Assembly (NCBI GenBank): GCA_023435325.1
Contig: JAEYRT010000281.1
Location: forward strand, 1 to 17,622
Source of the DNA: Pseudomonadota bacterium
GTDB lineage: Bacteria > Pseudomonadota > Gammaproteobacteria > Burkholderiales > Burkholderiaceae_C
Length of the DNA: 17,622 nt
Reading direction: 5' to 3'
Translations under genes and position numbers: made by a program
Notes under the pieces: generated by a model
Databases searched by the model: none
Seen by the model: only the letters and a program-made list of their open reading frames with translations
Told to the model about the DNA's origin: nothing
Shown here: positions 13,391-17,622 of the stretch, piece after piece
How positions within the stretch are numbered: the stretch's first letter is position 1
How the letters are laid out: every line of letters starts with the position of its first letter

Positions 13391-14215
13391 ATGGCAACTG
13401 CAAAGAAAGCGGCTGATAAAAAAGCCACCACCGAAACCCCTGCAACGAAAAAAACTCCAGCGACTAAAACAGCTGTGAAGAAGGCTGCCGCACCAAAGGC
13501 TGCTGCTGCGGAAAAGAAGACAACGACAGCAAAAGCTGCAGCACCCAAGAAAACTGCAACTGCAACTGCAACTGCAACTGCAACTGCAACCAAAACCGTA
13601 GCCGCCAAGAAGACTGCCGCCGCTACCAAGGCTGCTGCACCTAAGAAGGCCGCAACCACTACCAAGGCTGCCGCACCCAAGAAAACAGCAGCTGCAACCA
13701 AAACCGTAGCCGCCAAGAAGACTGCCACCGCTACCAAGGCTGTGGCGCCTAAGAAGACTGCGACCACCGCCAAGGCTGCTGCGACCAAAACCCCTGCAGC
13801 TGCAACCAAAACCGTAGCCGCCAAGAAGACTGCAACTGCTGCCAAGGCTGCTGCTCCCAAGAAGACTGCCACCGCTACCAAGGCTGCTGCGCCCAAGAAG
13901 ACTGCAGCCGCTACCCAGGCCGCTGCACCCAAGAAGGCTACAACTGCTACCAAGGCCGCTGCGCCCAAGAAAGCTGCAACCGCTACCAAGGCAGCTGCTC
14001 CCAAGAAAGCTGCAACCGCTGCCAAGGCTGCTGCGCCCAAGAAGGCTGCAACCGCTACCAAGGCTGCTGCTCCTAAGAAAGCGGCAGCTTCCTCCAAAAA
14101 AGCTGCTTCCAAGAACACAGCTGCACCAGTTGCCGCAGAAACTACTGCGCCAGTTGCACAAACAGTGCTGGCACCACAAGCTGCTTGGCCCTTCCCTACT
14201 GGCAACAAGCCCTAA
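13391..14215 (+). CDS. Histone H1-like, Lys/Ala-rich DNA-binding protein
   Basis: ATG at 13391 follows AAGGAG by about 7 bases and gives 274 residues, nearly all Ala, Lys, Thr and Pro. After a basic N-terminal section (MATAKKAADKKATTETPATK) comes (TA)6 at residues 55-66, then fourteen 12-residue repeats at 68-235 of the type KAAAPKKTAAAT. The tail (236-274) is less basic and ends AAWPFPTGNKP. The composition matches eukaryotic H1 tails and bacterial relatives such as Bordetella BpH1 and Pseudomonas AlgP, which bind DNA without sequence specificity and affect nucleoid compaction and transcription. The protein is presumably cytoplasmic and disordered. It is monocistronic, with a terminator just downstream. 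Repeat number is likely to vary between strains. Confidence 0.92.
   Translation: MATAKKAADKKATTETPATKKTPATKTAVKKAAAPKAAAAEKKTTTAKAAAPKKTATATATATATATKTVAAKKTAAATKAAAPKKAATTTKAAAPKKTAAATKTVAAKKTATATKAVAPKKTATTAKAAATKTPAAATKTVAAKKTATAAKAAAPKKTATATKAAAPKKTAAATQAAAPKKATTATKAAAPKKAATATKAAAPKKAATAAKAAAPKKAATATKAAAPKKAAASSKKAASKNTAAPVAAETTAPVAQTVLAPQAAWPFPTGNKP
13553..13588 (+). repeat. Hexanucleotide tract (ACTGCA)6 inside the H1-like gene
   Basis: Six perfect copies of ACTGCA encode Thr-Ala x6. The unit is six bases, so a gain or loss would change the protein by whole dipeptides without shifting frame. Confidence 0.95.
13592..14095 (+). repeat. Fourteen 36-bp coding tandem repeats
   Basis: Residues 68-235 divide exactly into fourteen 12-residue units. 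Units 1, 4 and 7 share the variant KTVAAKK and are nearly identical in DNA around that core, spaced 108 bases apart (13592, 13700 and 13808). This shows that blocks of three units were once duplicated. Confidence 0.9.
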
Positions 14216-14244
14216 TTAGGCGATGCCCCCTGCGGGTTGCCAAA

Positions 14245-14279
14245 ATAAAAAACCGGTTCCTTGCGGAGCCGGTTTTTTT
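14245..14279 (+). terminator. Bidirectional terminator between the H1-like gene and the Trp-rich protein gene
   Basis: AAAAAACCGGTTCC pairs with GGAGCCGGTTTTTT around TTGC, with one G-U pair, and ends in seven T on the plus strand. The A tract serves the minus strand. It overlaps the stop codon of the convergent gene at 14278. Confidence 0.88.
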
Positions 14280-16545
14280 ATGCTTTCTTGAGCGCTTCGT
14301 CGGTATGACGTTGCCAGGGCCAGTCATCACGCAGGGCAATCGCATCGGCGTAGACAGCGTCTTGCTTGCGCATCCACAGGCCCACAGGGCTTTGTTTGAG
14401 CACATCCAACTGGGCACTTTCCCAGCGCATGGGAGCAATGATGTGTTGTTCGGTCTGCGCTGCAGATTCACCCTTCGCTGAAGGCACCTCCACATCGGCC
14501 CACAGCAAACCCTGCTGCGCATCCCAGCCCTGCAGCACAGGCATGAATGCGCGCAACTCCAAAGTCCAGACTTCATGTTTACTGGGCCGCAACCAATGCA
14601 GCTTCCAATAATGCGGCTGCCCTTCCGTATCGCGAGCCAGCCATTCCAAGCAAGCCCAACCGTCACCGGCATAGTGCATGCAAATACCTGGCCCCACACC
14701 GCATAGCACGGCACCAGACTGCGTTACCAACACACCCTCACAGCGAGGTGCTTTGGGCCGCCAGAAGTTGTTCATCTGGTTATGCAGTCCACCCCACCAC
14801 CACACAGCTTCCTGAGTACCAACAGTACTATCCAGGCGCCACACATAATCCCCGTCTGCGCAAGCGTGTTGGATGGTTTTGACTTCTCTCCAGCGCGGTT
14901 GCAGCTGCCATATCCCTTGTGCATTGACTGCAACATCACGCCACTCATAAGCAGGAGTCCAGCCGTTTTTTGTCAGATTGGTTTCATCTGCCACCTGCAA
15001 GGGCCAGCGCCACAGGCCAGTGGTCGCAAGGTTGCTGTTATCCGGCCCACAGCCGACAACGACCAGCATCTGGGCCCGACCACTGATGACATGGGGGCGC
15101 ATGCGCAATACAGGCTGTGTCATTTCAATGGCATTGAGCTGCTTGCCATCCCAGACCCACGGAACGGGCTTACCGCCACGCAGGGGGGATTCGCCCCAGG
15201 GGCACAGCAAGGCCCATTGTCCATCCACGACCAGGTGCTCCAGCTCCCACAACCCAGGCAGCTGCTGCTCACCCCATTGCACGGTATAGGCTGCCGTTGC
15301 GCCTGGTTCATCCTTGGCTTCCTGCAGCAGATTCCACACCAGCGGTTGTCCTGCCACAGATTCACTCTGTGCGGTCCAGCCCGTGGGATTGTGCAGATCG
15401 CGGCGCCACCAAAAGAAGCGCACGGGGATTTTTTTCAGCAATGGGCGCCCATCGGGGCGGTGCCTGGAAGCTTCGAACACATCGCCCATGTGGCAGCTGA
15501 GGCTGCGCCCATCATGCAAACGCTCGAGCGTCGGGGTATCCATGTACACGCGTTGCAAGAGCTCTGCGCCATCCCATTGCAACTGCGGCCCAGCTTCTGC
15601 CGCATCCTGCTCCGTACACACATTCACCGTCCAAGGCTTTCTGTCCTCCGGTAGCCAGTAGGACCATTGCTGACCTCCCAACGCTTGACTCCAGACCCCC
15701 AGCCGTGAACTGGTTTGCCGATGACTTTCTGAAGGGGGACAGCCATAACAGGCAAAAGCCTGACCATCCGGGCGCCAGACAAAAGAGCTCGTATCGGAAA
15801 TGATCCAGGAATGGGGCTCACCGTTGAGCTGCAACTGCCAGTGGGGGCTATGCAAGGGTTCAAGCGGGTTGGGCAAGTCGCGCAAGGTAGCCGGCCAGTG
15901 ACGCTGCAGGCTGACCTGCACTGCTGCGTTGTCCTGCTGTGGCAGCGTGGGGGGGGTGGCCTGTGCAGACTCTGGCACACAGTCCGCGGGTATCTTGAGA
16001 TCACAGACAGCGCTGAGCGCTTGCCCCTTGCTGCTGACGTTCTTGCTCAGCCATGCATCAAAGGCCACATCCGAGAGCACGTTGTGCGCTTCTGCAGCCA
16101 CGCCATTGCCCCCTTCTTTGTCCCGGTTCCAGTGGGGCAGGCGCCAATGCAAGTCATCGACCAAGGCAGCTTCCGCCACACTCAAAAGCCAGGAGCGCTG
16201 TGTTTTGCGATCGATCAGCCTCGGGGTGGAATCCCCATAGGAGCCCGTGCGAATCCAGCGCCCATCAAACGACGTGTGAAAGTCCGACTCCCAGACATGG
16301 GGCAAATACACACCATCGCTACACAGCACATCCCCAAAGATAGGCCCCCCCATACCGCGTTCGCCTTGCATGCGAAACTTGACATCGCTGTTGGTACTTG
16401 GAGGGATTTCTGGCTCTGGCACGGGCGCTGCAGCCAATGGTGGCAGTGCTGGCACCCTTCGTGACGTTTGCTTTTTGGGACGATAGATTCGCACGCCCCA
16501 TAAAAGCAACGCCAAAATCGCCAAAACAATAAATAAGACTTGCAT
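14278..16545 (-). CDS. Large Trp-rich protein with one N-terminal membrane anchor, function unknown
   Basis: The 755-residue protein starts MQVLFIVLAILALLLWGV, a membrane segment followed at once by RIYRPKKQTSRR. The basic flank predicts that the rest is cytoplasmic. A Pro/Ala/Glu-rich linker (about 30-50) leads to a ~700-residue region with no family I recognise. It contains about 48 tryptophans (over 6%, several times the usual share), many in short strands such as GLWRWPL, YVWRLDS and AVWWWGG, often after Gly or Asp. This pattern would suit a repeat beta structure such as a propeller, but that is a guess. Eleven or so Cys are scattered. The ATG at 16545 has only a weak ribosome site. It follows the chemotaxis receptor gene but a terminator separates them. 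Confidence 0.8.
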   Translation of the reverse strand: MQVLFIVLAILALLLWGVRIYRPKKQTSRRVPALPPLAAAPVPEPEIPPSTNSDVKFRMQGERGMGGPIFGDVLCSDGVYLPHVWESDFHTSFDGRWIRTGSYGDSTPRLIDRKTQRSWLLSVAEAALVDDLHWRLPHWNRDKEGGNGVAAEAHNVLSDVAFDAWLSKNVSSKGQALSAVCDLKIPADCVPESAQATPPTLPQQDNAAVQVSLQRHWPATLRDLPNPLEPLHSPHWQLQLNGEPHSWIISDTSSFVWRPDGQAFACYGCPPSESHRQTSSRLGVWSQALGGQQWSYWLPEDRKPWTVNVCTEQDAAEAGPQLQWDGAELLQRVYMDTPTLERLHDGRSLSCHMGDVFEASRHRPDGRPLLKKIPVRFFWWRRDLHNPTGWTAQSESVAGQPLVWNLLQEAKDEPGATAAYTVQWGEQQLPGLWELEHLVVDGQWALLCPWGESPLRGGKPVPWVWDGKQLNAIEMTQPVLRMRPHVISGRAQMLVVVGCGPDNSNLATTGLWRWPLQVADETNLTKNGWTPAYEWRDVAVNAQGIWQLQPRWREVKTIQHACADGDYVWRLDSTVGTQEAVWWWGGLHNQMNNFWRPKAPRCEGVLVTQSGAVLCGVGPGICMHYAGDGWACLEWLARDTEGQPHYWKLHWLRPSKHEVWTLELRAFMPVLQGWDAQQGLLWADVEVPSAKGESAAQTEQHIIAPMRWESAQLDVLKQSPVGLWMRKQDAVYADAIALRDDWPWQRHTDEALKKA

Positions 16546-16604
16546 GTTCGCATGCTAACCAAGCTGCTTGCTTTCAGAGAGCAAGCTGTTGCGTGAAAGG
16601 TTAT

Positions 16605-16634
16605 AAAAAAAGCAGCCAAATGGCTGCTTTTTTT
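16605..16634 (-). terminator. Rho-independent terminator of the chemotaxis receptor gene
   Basis: AAAAAAAGCAGCC (16605-16617) pairs perfectly with GGCTGCTTTTTTT (16622-16634) around a 4-base loop. On the minus strand it ends in a seven-T run, 16 bases after the stop at 16650. It would work in either direction. Confidence 0.9.
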
Positions 16635-16649
16635 CATTTTCGCGTTGAA

Positions 16650-17622
16650 TCAGAGCTTGAAAAACGATACGGAACGCTGCAAACGATGCGCGTGCGTATG
16701 CAAAGTTTCAGCTGAACCAGCGGATTGCTCCACCAATGCAGCGTTTTGTTGCGTCATGCTGTCCAACTGCGCAATGGCTGCATTGACCTGACCAATTCCG
16801 TGCGACTGCTCGCGGGTGGCCTTGCTGATCTGCAGCACAGTGGCACTGACGCGGTCCACGGCTTCGACCATGCTGTCAATGGTCTGCCCTGCCGCCTGCA
16901 TGCGTGCGCTCCCATCGTTGATGCCATCCACGGTGTTGTTGATCAGGCCACCAATTTCCTTGGCTGCCGTTGCACTGCGCTGCGCCAGGGCGCGCACCTC
17001 TCCAGCCACCACGGCAAAGCCCCGGCCCTGCTCCCCCGCACGAGCCGCTTCGACAGCCGCATTCAAAGCCAGCAAATTGGTCTGGAACGCAATGCTTTCG
17101 ATCACGCCAATAATTTCCCGCATGCGTGTTGACGACTGGCGGATGTGCTCCATCGCCTGTCCGACCTCCTGAATGGCCTCCCCGCTGCGGCTAACTCCTG
17201 CCTTGCTCTGGTTGCTTTGCTGCTCCATCTCCTGGGCGATGTCTGCCGTCTGCACAACCACGCCAGCGATTTGCTCCATGGAAGCAGCCGTTTTCACCAG
17301 ACTGCAGGCCTGCGATTCCGTGCGTTTTGCCAGATCCAGGCTGCTGTCCGAAATTTCGCTGGACATGGCGTTGAAGCCGCGCACTTCGGTCAGCACATCC
17401 CCGACCACGGCTTTCAAGTTGATCTGGATTTGCTGCAAGCGCGCCATCATGGTTCCAACCGAGCCTGTGTAGCTATGCTCCATCTGGGTTGAAAGATTGC
17501 AGCTGGCCATTTGCGCTGCCCAGGCATTGGCCTGCTCGATACCGTTGACGCAGCGGGACTGGAAACGCCATGCAATCCATGCACCACCAACCAGCAGCAC
17601 GCCCAGGCGCGATGCCCAGGCC
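16650..17622 (-). CDS. Methyl-accepting chemotaxis protein, C-terminal part (5' end outside window)
   Basis: The frame is open to the window edge and gives about 323 residues. It begins inside the second membrane segment (SRLGVLLVGGAWIAWRF), continues through a short HAMP-like region, then a long coiled-coil signalling domain. The hairpin tip that contacts CheA and CheW is clear: IAFQTNLLALNAAVEAARAGEQGRGFAVVAGEVRALAQRS. Gln/Glu/Ala-rich heptads on both sides (for example AQEMEQQSNQSK) hold the likely methylation sites. The protein ends LQRSVSFFKL and lacks the NWETF-type pentapeptide that tethers CheR in some receptors. The ligand-binding part is outside the window, so the stimulus is unknown. 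No other che genes are visible. Confidence 0.93.
   Translation of the reverse strand, partial: AWASRLGVLLVGGAWIAWRFQSRCVNGIEQANAWAAQMASCNLSTQMEHSYTGSVGTMMARLQQIQINLKAVVGDVLTEVRGFNAMSSEISDSSLDLAKRTESQACSLVKTAASMEQIAGVVVQTADIAQEMEQQSNQSKAGVSRSGEAIQEVGQAMEHIRQSSTRMREIIGVIESIAFQTNLLALNAAVEAARAGEQGRGFAVVAGEVRALAQRSATAAKEIGGLINNTVDGINDGSARMQAAGQTIDSMVEAVDRVSATVLQISKATREQSHGIGQVNAAIAQLDSMTQQNAALVEQSAGSAETLHTHAHRLQRSVSFFKL

Noticed and set aside
13592..14095. Regular 36-bp repeats resembling a CRISPR array
   Set aside because: The repeats are contiguous without unique spacers, are degenerate, and translate to a uniform 12-residue pattern in one long frame with a proper start.
13187..14179. Minus-strand open frame of 330 residues rich in Gly, Ser, Cys and Leu, apparently a repetitive protein
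   Set aside because: It is the complement of the H1-like gene; the repeats of the true gene create it. It has no ribosome site and no reason for its Cys content, whereas the plus-strand gene has AAGGAG, known composition and a terminator.

Overview
The window looks like chromosomal DNA of a betaproteobacterium of the order Burkholderiales, most likely Comamonadaceae (Comamonas-like). This rests on the protein families, on the divergent ffh / corE (ypjD) pair followed by a PP0621-type zinc-ribbon gene and ampD, on the lysine/alanine-rich histone H1-like protein, and on a moderately high GC content (53-60% in lines I counted). Nothing here is a plasmid, phage or CRISPR locus. The exception to the chromosomal background is the first ~710 bases, which are about 31% GC by my hand count and carry the tail of a sensor histidine kinase gene and a convergent single-domain response regulator. 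That segment looks foreign.

Layout. 1-710: AT-rich two-component genes. 713-3473: mostly minus strand, with ychF (ATPase), a small lipoprotein gene and a MOSC-domain gene. 3579-8201: a plus-strand run of a UbiH/COQ6-family flavin hydroxylase, dsbC, an M61 metallopeptidase and an enoyl-CoA hydratase. 8228-8304: an elongator tRNA-Met with its own promoter and a terminator shared with the next, convergent gene. 8362-9468: two minus-strand lipoprotein genes, one of unknown function and one an NlpC/P60 hydrolase. 9672-11063: ffh on the minus strand, divergent from corE, PP0621-like and ampD on the plus strand (11298-12991). 13391-14215: a histone H1-like gene built of tandem repeats. 14278-16545: a large tryptophan-rich membrane-anchored protein of unknown function on the minus strand. 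16650-17622: the C-terminal part of a methyl-accepting chemotaxis protein, running off the window.

How the genes fit together. Most are housekeeping functions: translation or stress (YchF, tRNA-Met), membrane protein targeting (Ffh), envelope maintenance (DsbC, NlpC/P60, AmpD, lipoproteins), quinone biosynthesis (UbiH-like) and acyl-CoA metabolism. They are separated by well-formed stem-loop terminators, several of them bidirectional between convergent genes. I found no clear undescribed multi-gene system. The most distinctive items are the AT-rich two-component segment, the nested 36-bp/108-bp repeat structure and hexanucleotide tract in the H1-like gene, the 755-residue Trp-rich orphan protein, and two long inverted repeats in non-coding DNA (7380-7408 and 13227-13273).
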